This document shows, piece by piece, positions 1 through 6,744 of a stretch of 64,000 bases of DNA (position 1 is the stretch's first letter; each line of letters opens with the position of its first letter). The translations under genes and the position numbers were made by a program. A model generated the notes under the pieces. That model made no database searches, was not told the DNA's origin, and worked only from the letters and a program-made list of their open reading frames with translations. This stretch comes from Dokdonia pacifica (GTDB taxonomy: Bacteria; Bacteroidota; Bacteroidia; Flavobacteriales; Flavobacteriaceae), in contig NZ_FZNY01000012.1 in assembly GCF_900188275.1 (NCBI RefSeq), positions 59,161 through 123,160 on the forward strand, given 5' to 3'.

Positions 1-2
1 AA

Positions 3-470
3 GTTGTACTAGTAACAAGTCCTTTATGCTATTACTGTAAACAAGCACATACAGATATTGAAAACATATTAAAACAGACGAGTAATGATATCAAAGTTAT
101 TGTTCGATTTAATGTAAATGTAGAAGATACTGAAGGCGAAGGGTTCCAAGTAACTTCTCGTTTAATACATGCTTATAATACCGAAGGTGAACTTGCATGT
201 ATTAAAATGATGCATGAAGTATATGAAAGTGATGTTGATCTAAAACAATGGTTGAAAAAACAGCAAGCTTTAGATACTGATTATAGTGATGTTCTCAGTG
301 CTCAAAAAGAGTGGTGTACACAAAACAATATTAACTTCACTCCGGCTCTTTATATACAAGGAAATCAATTCCCAAGAGAGTACGATAGAAATGATTTACC
401 ATTATTTATAGAAGATCTCATTGAGCAACAACAAAGTCAAGAAATAGATAGTCCAATGATGACTTCCTAA
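3..470 (+). CDS. C-terminal thioredoxin-like domain of an exporter-associated (C39/VKOR-type) protein, 5' truncated by window edge
   Basis: The frame is open from base 3 and the protein start lies outside the window; 155 residues are visible. Near the visible start is SPLCYYCKQAH, a CxxC thioredoxin redox site, followed by a thioredoxin-like fold (FNVNVE, later WCTQNNINFTPALYI, which resembles a cis-Pro loop region with an FTP motif). Flavobacteria carry proteins that join a C39 double-glycine peptidase, a vitamin K epoxide reductase domain and a thioredoxin domain; the visible part fits the last module. It lies directly upstream of cysteine-rich double-glycine peptides, so a role in forming their disulfides during leader removal and export is inferred. 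A stand-alone DsbA/thioredoxin-like protein is the alternative. Confidence 0.7.
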   Translation, partial: VVLVTSPLCYYCKQAHTDIENILKQTSNDIKVIVRFNVNVEDTEGEGFQVTSRLIHAYNTEGELACIKMMHEVYESDVDLKQWLKKQQALDTDYSDVLSAQKEWCTQNNINFTPALYIQGNQFPREYDRNDLPLFIEDLIEQQQSQEIDSPMMTS

Positions 471-595
471 ACGTATATTATATTAAAGACATACGATTAA
501 ATGTCTATAAATGTTTAATCACTTATTAATTTTAAAACTTAATTACTTGATATTGAATAAAATATATTTTGTTAATCCCTATAATACAAACGCAT

Positions 596-628
596 AGACA
601 CATTCCTGAGTGTCTTTAAAATGTTCAG
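596..628 (+). promoter_or_regulatory. Pseudoknot leader motif, copy A
   Basis: AGACA (596-600) can pair with TGTCT (611-615). CCTGA in the enclosed loop (605-609) can pair with TCAGG (624-628) downstream. This crossing order is an H-type pseudoknot, or two alternative stems. It precedes the decayed peptide gene starting at 656. Confidence 0.55.
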
Positions 629-655
629 GATTATTAACTTAATATTTTTATTGTT

Positions 656-766
656 GTGAAGAAGTTAAAAAACCATCATAGGGTACACTCTTTTAGTACT
701 CTTAAAAAGAAAGAAAGAACACTTTTCAGACTCATCCTGAAGGAGAAACAGATGTATCATTTATAG
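656..766 (+). pseudogene. Decayed double-glycine peptide gene
   Basis: A GTG codon begins VKKLKN, matching the MKKLKN start of the intact gene at 945. The spacing from the pseudoknot motif is also the same. After six residues the reading frame no longer resembles the family: there is no KEVNGG cleavage site and no cysteine pattern, and a stop comes at 764-766. I read it as the remnant of a fifth tandem copy rather than a functional gene. Confidence 0.55.
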
Positions 767-886
767 CTGCTCTAATAGTACGCTATATATTCTTTTTTCA
801 AATACAACCTTATATATAATACATAAGAATGCAAATCTTGCATTCTCGCATAGACTATTTTGTTAATCCCTATAATACAAAGGAAT

Positions 887-919
887 AGACAGTTATCTGA
901 ATGTCTATAAATACTCAGA
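887..919 (+). promoter_or_regulatory. Pseudoknot leader motif, copy B
   Basis: AGACA (887-891) pairs with TGTCT (902-906). Loop TCTGA (896-900) pairs with TCAGA (915-919). Compared with copy A the second helix changed on both strands (CCTGA/TCAGG to TCTGA/TCAGA), a compensatory change that keeps pairing. The start codon follows 25 nt later at 945. Confidence 0.6.
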
Positions 920-944
920 ATTATTAACACAATATTCTATTATC

Positions 945-1148
945 ATGAAAAAATTAAAAAATCTTAAAGGAGCTGTAGCTTTAGATAAAGCACAGCAGAA
1001 AGAAGTAAATGGAGGTGCAAAACTATGCAATGGTAACTGTGCTGGAAGACCTAATGGAGCTCGTTGCTATTACCAAGGACACTGTGGTTGTCCAGGAGAA
1101 TGCTCTTCAAGTTCTCACGGCTTTGAAGGCGGATGTATTCCTTATTAA
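945..1148 (+). CDS. Cysteine-rich double-glycine-leader peptide 1
   Basis: 67 residues. The leader MKKLKNLKGAVALDKAQQKE ends in VNGG, a typical double-glycine cleavage site for C39 peptidase exporters (bacteriocin-type signal). The predicted mature part of about 43 residues starts AKLCNGNC and has seven cysteines, with GRPNGARC, GHCGCPGEC and a final GGCIPY. It is first of four tandem paralogues with conserved cysteines and GRP motif. The odd cysteine number leaves one free for a dimer, a modification or a redox step. The ATG follows the pseudoknot leader. Function could be bacteriocin, signal or surface peptide; none can be chosen from sequence alone. Confidence 0.85.
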   Translation: MKKLKNLKGAVALDKAQQKEVNGGAKLCNGNCAGRPNGARCYYQGHCGCPGECSSSSHGFEGGCIPY

Positions 1149-1266
1149 AAGGTTTAGGGTAATGAATTAACAATCTATGACGGTTTAATTTATTACCCAC
1201 TAGAAATCACTTAATCAATCATATTTTTTGATCTATTACTTCAATATACATTCATCTTGAAGATAC

Positions 1267-1305
1267 AGACATTGCGATTCCAGATGTCTTAAAATAATAG
1301 GGAAT
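1267..1305 (+). promoter_or_regulatory. Pseudoknot leader motif, copy C
   Basis: AGACAT (1267-1272) pairs with ATGTCT (1284-1289). The loop holds ATTCC (1277-1281), which pairs with GGAAT (1301-1305). The second helix is unrelated in sequence to copies A, D and E (CCTGA/TCAGG) but keeps place and pairing, the strongest sign that structure is selected. Start codon at 1331. Confidence 0.6.
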
Positions 1306-1330
1306 AGTAACAAACAAAAAAATTAGAATT

Positions 1331-1516
1331 ATGAAAAGTTTAAAAAATCTAAAAGGAGTTCAAGAATTAAACAAAGCGCAACAAAAAGAAGTAAATGGAG
1401 CTAGAATAGGTTGCTCAAGTAATTGTAGCGGAAGACCACAAGGATCACGATGTTATGCCGGTGGTCATTGTTTATGCCCTGGCGTATGTTTAGGCGGAGG
1501 ATGTCTTCCATTATAG
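1331..1516 (+). CDS. Cysteine-rich leader peptide 2 (Gly-Ala site)
   Basis: 61 residues. The leader MKSLKNLKGVQELNKAQQKE runs into VNGA instead of VNGG, so the second glycine of the cleavage site is replaced by alanine. The mature part begins ARIGCSSNC and keeps seven cysteines at the family spacing (SGRPQGSRC, GHCLCPGVC, GGGCLPL). It is the most diverged of the four tandem copies in core and leader. Gly-Ala is an accepted variant of such sites in some families. A strong terminator follows at 1527-1569. Confidence 0.8.
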   Translation: MKSLKNLKGVQELNKAQQKEVNGARIGCSSNCSGRPQGSRCYAGGHCLCPGVCLGGGCLPL

Positions 1517-1526
1517 TATAAGATCT

Positions 1527-1569
1527 AAAAACATTCAGAACTAAGTAATATAGTTCTGAATGTTTTTTT
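1527..1569 (+). terminator. Rho-independent terminator after peptide 2
   Basis: Stem ACATTCAGAACTA / TAGTTCTGAATGT with a 7-nt loop and a run of seven T at the 3' end. It separates peptide 2 from peptide 3, so the array is not one simple operon. Confidence 0.8.
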
Positions 1570-1627
1570 CATGGCTATATAAGACTTTCAAACCATTTAT
1601 ATACAACCATCAAAAAACTATCGATAT

Positions 1628-1661
1628 AGACATGACCCTGAGTGTCTTTAAACTATTCAGG
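1628..1661 (+). promoter_or_regulatory. Pseudoknot leader motif, copy D
   Basis: AGACA (1628-1632) with TGTCT (1643-1647); CCTGA (1637-1641) with TCAGG (1657-1661). The start codon is at 1687, 25 nt after the motif, as in copy B (25) and copies C and E (25 and 24). Confidence 0.6.
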
Positions 1662-1686
1662 ATTAACTAACATAAATTTTTATCTC

Positions 1687-1875
1687 ATGAAAAAATTAAT
1701 GAATTTAAAAGGAGCTACGTCATTAGACAAAGCGCAACAAAAAGAAGTAAATGGAGGACTTCGCAAACTATGTAATGGTAATTGCTCTGGAAGACCAAAT
1801 GGATCTCGTTGTTATATGGGTGGTCATTGTTCTTGTCCTGGAGATTGTATAAGTGGAGAATGTATCCCTTGGTAA
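1687..1875 (+). CDS. Cysteine-rich double-glycine-leader peptide 3
   Basis: 62 residues from the ATG at 1687. An in-frame ATG at 1642 is rejected because it falls inside the pseudoknot motif and because all paralogues start MKKL or MKSL. The leader MKKLMNLKGATSLDKAQQKE ends in VNGG; the mature part LRKLCNGNC keeps seven cysteines (SGRPNGSRC, GHCSCPGDC, GECIPW). The leader is nearly identical to that of peptide 4, which suggests recent duplication. Confidence 0.85.
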   Translation: MKKLMNLKGATSLDKAQQKEVNGGLRKLCNGNCSGRPNGSRCYMGGHCSCPGDCISGECIPW

Positions 1876-1890
1876 GATAATGCAATCTAT

Positions 1891-1936
1891 AACATTCAAA
1901 CTTAGGTAACGCTACCAAAGTTTGAATGTTAGTTTT
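1891..1936 (+). terminator. Terminator after peptide 3
   Basis: Long stem AACATTCAAACTT / AAGTTTGAATGTT (1891-1930) with an inner GGTA/TACC helix, followed by AGTTTT. It resembles the terminators after peptides 2 and 4 in its ATTCA-AA core, so the terminators were probably duplicated with the genes. Confidence 0.7.
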
Positions 1937-1984
1937 CCTTATAAGATACTTAAAGCAACATTCTTTTAAAATCTTATAAAAGAT

Positions 1985-2017
1985 AGACATGAACCTGAGT
2001 GTCTTTAATTATTCAGG
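1985..2017 (+). promoter_or_regulatory. Pseudoknot leader motif, copy E
   Basis: AGACA (1985-1989) with TGTCT (2000-2004); CCTGA (1994-1998) with TCAGG (2013-2017). Start codon at 2042. Confidence 0.6.
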
Positions 2018-2041
2018 AATAACTAACTTAATTTTTATCTC

Positions 2042-2230
2042 ATGAAAAAACTAATGAATTTAAAAGGAGCAACGTCATTAAACAAAGCTCAACAAAAAGA
2101 AGTAAATGGAGGTGCAAAACTTTGTAATGGTAATTGTGCAGGTAGACCTAATGGAGCTCGTTGCTATTACCAAGGACATTGTTCTTGTCCTGGAGAATGT
2201 TCTAGTTCTTGGGGTTGTATACCTTACTAA
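2042..2230 (+). CDS. Cysteine-rich double-glycine-leader peptide 4
   Basis: 62 residues. The leader MKKLMNLKGATSLNKAQQKE ends in VNGG. The core AKLCNGNCAGRPNGARCYYQ matches peptide 1, whereas the leader matches peptide 3, so this copy looks like a mosaic of its neighbours. Seven cysteines end in WGCIPY. It is last in the array and converges on the dehydrogenase gene. Confidence 0.85.
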   Translation: MKKLMNLKGATSLNKAQQKEVNGGAKLCNGNCAGRPNGARCYYQGHCSCPGECSSSWGCIPY

Positions 2231-2239
2231 GAATTAAAT

Positions 2240-2285
2240 ATACTATTCAAATTTGGCATGTATGATGTCAAGTTTGAATAGTATT
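2240..2285. terminator. Bidirectional terminator between convergent genes
   Basis: Stem ATACTATTCAAA-TTGGCA / TGTCAA-TTTGAATAGTAT with TTTT following on the + strand. It lies between the last peptide gene and the end of the convergent E1 gene and could serve both. Confidence 0.7.
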
Positions 2286-4289
2286 TTAATACGCTATAAG
2301 TTCCTTTAGACTATCTTCTAAACGCTTTCTAGAAAGGTATTGTTCTTCTAATTGCCCAGCAAAAGGTACTGGTGTATCTAAACTTGTCACACGACGTATA
2401 GGAGCATCTAAAAATTCAAAACAATCTTCAGAAATCATCGCAGAAATATCAGACATCACACTTCCAAAACCTGAATCTTCAGTAAGTAATAAAACTTTAC
2501 CTGTTTTTTTAATCGATGTAAAAATTGTCTCTGTATCTAGTGGTTGTAAAGTTCTTAAATCAATGAGATCAGCAGAAACAGTTATTTCTTCCAGTGTTTC
2601 TAAAGCCCAATGCACTCCAGCTCCATACGTAACAATCGTAACATCATTTCCTTCTTTTAATGTAACAGCTTTTCCTATAGGTAATGTATAATACTCTGTA
2701 GGTACATCTTGACGAATGCTTCTATACAAAGCCTTATGCTCAAAAAATAACACAGGGTTAGGATCTTCTATAGCAGTTGCTAATAATCCTTTTGCATCAT
2801 ATGGGAATGCTGGATATACCACTTTAAGTCCAGGGGTATGTGTAAACCAAGCCTCATTGGTTTGCGAATGATAAGGTCCTGCCCCCACACCTGCTCCACA
2901 AGGCATACGCACTACCACATCGGCTGCTTGTGACCAACGATAATGTGATTTTGCTAAGTAATTTACAATAGGGTTAAAACCAGAAGTTGCAAAATCTGCA
3001 AATTGCATTTCCATAATGGCTTTCTTCCCATTTATAGCAAGTCCCATAGCTGCTTCTACAATAGCACTCTCACAAATAGGTGTATTACGTACTCGTTCTT
3101 TTCCAAATGCTTCTACAAAACCATCTGTAATTTTAAATACCCCACCATACTCAGCAATATCTTGCCCCATAATGACCGTATCATCATTACGTTCCATAGA
3201 TTGTTTAAGACCAAGAGAAATAGCATCTATTAAACGTAGTTCTTCTGTTGCTGTCCCAGCTTTTATTTCTGAATATGTAAAAGGCGCATATACATCCGTA
3301 AGTTCTGTTTCTAAATTTGGAATTATTGCCTCTTCACTATATGCTATATCTAGATTTTTAGTGATTTCTTCTTTTATTTGAGAAGCCATCTCATCGTGTA
3401 TTGCCTCGGTAAGCACTTCTAATTCTAGCAAATACTGTTTGTAATTTTCTATTGGATCTTTTTTAGCCCAAGTCTCCATCAGTTCTTTAGGAACATACTT
3501 TGTTCCACTAGCTTCCTCATGACCTCGCATTCTGAAGGTTTTAAACTCCAATAATACGGGTCTTGGATTCTTACGAATATCTTCTGCAAGTTTTTGCACT
3601 GTGGTATACACCTCTAAAATATTATTTCCATCTATAATATGGCTTTCCATACCGTATCCTAAAGCTCTATCTGCTAAGTTCTCACAATTATATTGTTCGC
3701 TAGTAGGTGTAGAAAGCCCATAGCCGTTATTCTCTATACAAAACAATACAGGTAATTGCCAAACAGAAGCGACGTTTAATGCTTCGTGAAAATCTCCTTC
3801 ACTTGTACCTCCTTCTCCAGTAAAGACAGCAGTAACAGCTTTTTCATTACGCAATTTATGCGCGAGGGCTATCCCATCTGCTACTCCTAATTGAGGTCCT
3901 AAATGAGATATCATACCTACAATATTATATTCCTGTGTTCCGAAATGAAAACTACGGTCACGCCCTTTTGTAAAACCACTTGCCTTCCCTTGCCATTGCG
4001 CAAATAAGCGATACAAAGGAATCTCTCTTGTTGTAAAAACTCCAAGATTACGATGCATCGGAAGGATGTATTCTTCTGGTCGCATTGCTGTGGTAACGCC
4101 CACAGAAATAGCTTCTTGACCAATACCCGCAAACCATTTAGAAATTTTACCTTGTCTCAATAAAATAAGCATCTTCTCCTCTATTAATCGAGGAGTAAGC
4201 ATGGCTTTATATAATTGTAAAAGCATTTCATCCGTAAGCGATGTACGGTCGTAATCAAAATGAACTTTAGCTGTAGTTTTTGTTGCCAT
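2286..4289 (-). CDS. 2-oxoacid dehydrogenase E1, fused alpha and beta subunits
   Basis: 667 residues. Thiamine-diphosphate enzyme that decarboxylates a 2-oxoacid and passes the acyl group to the E2 lipoyl domain. Residues about 20-310 form the E1 alpha-like domain, with the ThDP motif GEGGTSEGDFHEALN near 158 and NN at about 187. Residues about 345-667 form the beta (transketolase pyrimidine) domain, with MGQDIAEYGGVFKITDGF, HSQTNEAWFTHTPGLKVVYP and a C-terminal transketolase segment. The beta part resembles branched-chain oxoacid dehydrogenase more than pyruvate dehydrogenase, so a branched-chain E1 is favoured. No E2 or E3 gene is adjacent. A TACATTTG -7 box lies at 4312-4319 on this strand. 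Confidence 0.88.
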   Translation of the reverse strand: MATKTTAKVHFDYDRTSLTDEMLLQLYKAMLTPRLIEEKMLILLRQGKISKWFAGIGQEAISVGVTTAMRPEEYILPMHRNLGVFTTREIPLYRLFAQWQGKASGFTKGRDRSFHFGTQEYNIVGMISHLGPQLGVADGIALAHKLRNEKAVTAVFTGEGGTSEGDFHEALNVASVWQLPVLFCIENNGYGLSTPTSEQYNCENLADRALGYGMESHIIDGNNILEVYTTVQKLAEDIRKNPRPVLLEFKTFRMRGHEEASGTKYVPKELMETWAKKDPIENYKQYLLELEVLTEAIHDEMASQIKEEITKNLDIAYSEEAIIPNLETELTDVYAPFTYSEIKAGTATEELRLIDAISLGLKQSMERNDDTVIMGQDIAEYGGVFKITDGFVEAFGKERVRNTPICESAIVEAAMGLAINGKKAIMEMQFADFATSGFNPIVNYLAKSHYRWSQAADVVVRMPCGAGVGAGPYHSQTNEAWFTHTPGLKVVYPAFPYDAKGLLATAIEDPNPVLFFEHKALYRSIRQDVPTEYYTLPIGKAVTLKEGNDVTIVTYGAGVHWALETLEEITVSADLIDLRTLQPLDTETIFTSIKKTGKVLLLTEDSGFGSVMSDISAMISEDCFEFLDAPIRRVTSLDTPVPFAGQLEEQYLSRKRLEDSLKELIAY

Positions 4290-4311
4290 TTTTAGATATG
4301 TAAGATCAAAT

Positions 4312-4319
4312 CAAATGTA
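4312..4319 (-). promoter_or_regulatory. -7 box for the E1 gene
   Basis: The minus strand reads TACATTTG, matching the Bacteroidota TAnnTTTG element, 22 bases upstream of the E1 start codon. Confidence 0.5.
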
Positions 4320-4379
4320 GAAAAATAAGTAACAATAGAAACGATTTATTTAAAAATTAATCAATAGTGTTTTTTATGT

Positions 4380-4403
4380 TATACGCTTTCGCGAAAGCGT
4401 ATA
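4380..4403. repeat. Iterated palindrome, intergenic copy
   Basis: Perfect 24-bp palindrome around GCTTTCGCGAAAGC, between two divergent genes. With the copy at 12901 it is the longest perfect copy in the window. Confidence 0.9.
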
Positions 4404-4421
4404 CAACCCTACTAAAATTTG

Positions 4422-4429
4422 TATCTTTG
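4422..4429 (+). promoter_or_regulatory. -7 box for the 2OG oxygenase gene
   Basis: TATCTTTG, a perfect TAnnTTTG element, 26 bases before the ATG at 4456. Confidence 0.55.
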
Positions 4430-4455
4430 TCTAACACCTATTTAAGACTATAAAA

Positions 4456-5406
4456 ATGAATAATATCCCAAGTGTAGATCTCGCAGATTTCTTAAGTGAT
4501 GATCCCAATAGAAAACAAAAATTTGTTCAAGAAATAGGAACAGCTTATGAAGAAATAGGCTTTGTTTCTTTAAAGAATCATTTTTTGGACGATGCGCTGG
4601 TAGATAGTTTATATACAGAAGTAAAAAACTTTTTTGCACTTCCAGTAGAAGAAAAATTAAAATATGAAATTGAAGGACTTGCTGGGCAAAGAGGATATAT
4701 CTCTTTTGGAAAAGAACATGCAAAAGGAAAGAAAGAAGGAGATTTAAAAGAATTTTGGCATTTTGGACAAGAGCCATCTGCCGATGCAAATCTTGCTGAA
4801 GAATATCCAGATAATGTGCTTGTAAATGAGCTTCCAAATTTTAACCCAACTGGGATGGAAGCCTATCGTATGCTTGAAAAAACAGGTATCTATGTATTAA
4901 GAGCCCTTGCTATTTATATAGGAATAGACGAGCACTATTTTGATCATTGGGCAAGTAATGGTAATAGTATTTTACGCCCTATACATTACCCACCTATCAC
5001 CGAAGAGCCAAAAGGAGCGGTACGAGCTGGAGCACATGGAGATATCAATTTAATTACTCTTTTAATGGGAGCCTCTGCAGGAGGATTACAAGTATTACGT
5101 AAAGATGGAGAATGGATTGATGCCATTCCTAATGAAGACGAATTGGTGATTAATGTAGGCGATATGTTAGAACGTCATACCAATAATAAATTACGTTCTA
5201 CGATCCATAGAGTAGTAAATCCCCCAAAAGAGCAGTGGGATACCCCTCGATATTCTATTCCGTTTTTTATGCATCCGCGTAGTGATATGAAATTAAACTG
5301 TTTAGATGCCTGTGTTTCTGAAGAGCATCCAAAAGCATTTGATGATATTACCGCAGGAGAGTTTTTACACCAACGCCTTGTAGAAATTGGGTTGATTAAA
5401 GAATAA
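4456..5406 (+). CDS. 2-oxoglutarate/Fe(II)-dependent oxygenase, isopenicillin N synthase-like
   Basis: 316 residues, the usual length for this family. An N-terminal DIOX_N-type region (SVDLADFLSDD) is followed by the double-stranded beta-helix core with the iron ligands H194-x-D196 (AHGDIN) and H251 (STIHRVVN), and R265-x-S267 (RYSIPFF), the usual 2-oxoglutarate carboxylate clamp. The substrate is not deducible; bacterial members act on small molecules. It is followed 5 bases later by the eIF1-like gene, so the two are probably co-transcribed from the 4422 promoter. Confidence 0.88.
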   Translation: MNNIPSVDLADFLSDDPNRKQKFVQEIGTAYEEIGFVSLKNHFLDDALVDSLYTEVKNFFALPVEEKLKYEIEGLAGQRGYISFGKEHAKGKKEGDLKEFWHFGQEPSADANLAEEYPDNVLVNELPNFNPTGMEAYRMLEKTGIYVLRALAIYIGIDEHYFDHWASNGNSILRPIHYPPITEEPKGAVRAGAHGDINLITLLMGASAGGLQVLRKDGEWIDAIPNEDELVINVGDMLERHTNNKLRSTIHRVVNPPKEQWDTPRYSIPFFMHPRSDMKLNCLDACVSEEHPKAFDDITAGEFLHQRLVEIGLIKE

Positions 5407-5411
5407 CAATA

Positions 5412-5741
5412 ATGGATTTACAAGATCAACTTAAAAACCTGTTTCCAGATCATACCCCATCTGAGTCTGAAGTTCAAGAAGAGGCAGAAGATATGCTATG
5501 GATGCAGGATGACCCGCTTATTTGCAAATATGAAAAACGCAAAGGGAAACCTATTACCATTATAGAAGGATATACAGGTGCCGATAGTGATTTTAAAATG
5601 CTTGCCAAAGAGATAAAAAAAATGCTGAGTGTAGGTGGGAGTTTTAAAAATGATCAAATCATTATACAAGGAGATTACCGCGATAAAATCATGAGCTTCC
5701 TTAAAGACAAAGGTTTTAAAGTAAAGCGTGTGGGTGGATAG
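5412..5741 (+). CDS. SUI1/eIF1-like translation factor (YciH family)
   Basis: 109 residues. The C-terminal half has the SUI1 fold signature: KRKGKPITIIEGYTG, DFKMLAKEIKKMLSVGGSFK, then IIIQGDYRDKIMSFLKDKGF. This is the bacterial YciH/eIF1-like family, thought to help select initiator tRNA or proper start sites. The acidic N-terminal arm is typical. The start is 5 bases after the oxygenase stop. Confidence 0.88.
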   Translation: MDLQDQLKNLFPDHTPSESEVQEEAEDMLWMQDDPLICKYEKRKGKPITIIEGYTGADSDFKMLAKEIKKMLSVGGSFKNDQIIIQGDYRDKIMSFLKDKGFKVKRVGG

Positions 5742-5805
5742 TCTCTAGTCTCTAGTAATAAAACATATTTCTTCAACCACAAAAACGATTATAAAAACAT
5801 ACGTA

Positions 5806-6738
5806 TTGACCACTAAAACACTTCATATTACAAATGGTGACAGCCTTAACGATTGGTTATTAAAACTTCAAATTAAAGGAGATTTTGCCGTTTGGAGAGA
5901 GATGCTTTGCGAAGGAAAAACTACTTATAAAGTAGGAGATCAACATTTTAAAAATGCCCGAAAAGCATTTCTGAAGGAAGATTATGATATTGACACCTCT
6001 AGATACGATGAGATATTTGGCTCTCAACTAGAACTCATTAATAACTTTCAAGAATATGATGAGTTAGTCTTATGGTTTGAATACGATCTCTTTTGTCATA
6101 TCAACATGATGGCATGCATAAGTTATTTAGTACAACGAGAGTGTAAAAAACCTATCTATCTTGTTTGTAGCGGGCGTATTTCTGGAGAAAAAGAGTTAAA
6201 AGGATTATCTGAAATTACAGAAAAGCAATTACTAGATCATTATAAAAGCAAAGTATTACTTACAGGTAATGACTTACTACTATCTGATAAAATCTGGAGA
6301 TTATATTGTAGTGACGATCATTCTCAATTACAGCCTATACTAGCAAAAGATAGTAGTTTTATCTATTTATCTAACTGTATTAGTGCTCATAAAAAACGTT
6401 TCCCAGAAGAACATTCTGGATTAAATACTTTAGAATTACATATTTTAAAACTCCTTAAGAAACACCAAATTACATCCGAGCGTCAACTATGTGGATATGT
6501 TCTCAATTATCAAGGATATTATGGCTATGGAGACACGCAAATATCCAAAATGATAAAAAGATTACATTCCTACTATGAGCATAAAGAAGGGGTTTTAGTT
6601 GTCAATCAAAAAGGAGAAAATGCAATTAAAGGTGAACAAATGCCAGCACCTGGGCTACACAAGGAATGTTACTTTGGAGGCGTTTCAAAATATGCATATA
6701 CCTACAATAAGGATTCACATCAAATTACAAAAGTCTAA
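5806..6738 (+). CDS. DUF1835 domain protein
   Basis: 310 residues. The N-terminus KTLHITNGDSL and the later WREMLCEGKT are the conserved DUF1835 signature; the function is unknown. A C-terminal region with a winged-helix look (TLELHILKLLKKHQ, then TQISKMIKRLHSYY) could bind nucleic acid (inference). The start is a TTG: no ATG or GTG lies in frame upstream, and the conserved HITNGD is only eight codons in, so a later ATG would delete the domain. Six bases separate it from the phosphorylase gene. Confidence 0.75.
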   Translation: MTTKTLHITNGDSLNDWLLKLQIKGDFAVWREMLCEGKTTYKVGDQHFKNARKAFLKEDYDIDTSRYDEIFGSQLELINNFQEYDELVLWFEYDLFCHINMMACISYLVQRECKKPIYLVCSGRISGEKELKGLSEITEKQLLDHYKSKVLLTGNDLLLSDKIWRLYCSDDHSQLQPILAKDSSFIYLSNCISAHKKRFPEEHSGLNTLELHILKLLKKHQITSERQLCGYVLNYQGYYGYGDTQISKMIKRLHSYYEHKEGVLVVNQKGENAIKGEQMPAPGLHKECYFGGVSKYAYTYNKDSHQITKV

Positions 6739-6744
6739 CTGTAT

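Larger units (their letters stand above)
471..944 (+). other. Intergenic region with a duplicated promoter/leader segment
   Basis: No intact gene. Two copies of one upstream block are present: a 25-bp string beginning ATTTTGTTAATCCC occurs at 566-590 and again at 857-881. Each is followed by the pseudoknot motif (596-628 and 887-919). After the first copy lies only a decayed peptide start; after the second lies the intact gene at 945. The duplication of the whole upstream region points to tandem gene duplication with loss of the first copy. Confidence 0.7.

Noticed and set aside
596..628. preQ1-I riboswitch
   Set aside because: Also a small pseudoknot, but the loop and A-rich tail pattern of preQ1-I is absent and the genes have no link to queuosine.
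1642..1686. N-terminal extension of peptide 3
   Set aside because: The ATG lies inside the pseudoknot motif and no paralogue has such an extension.
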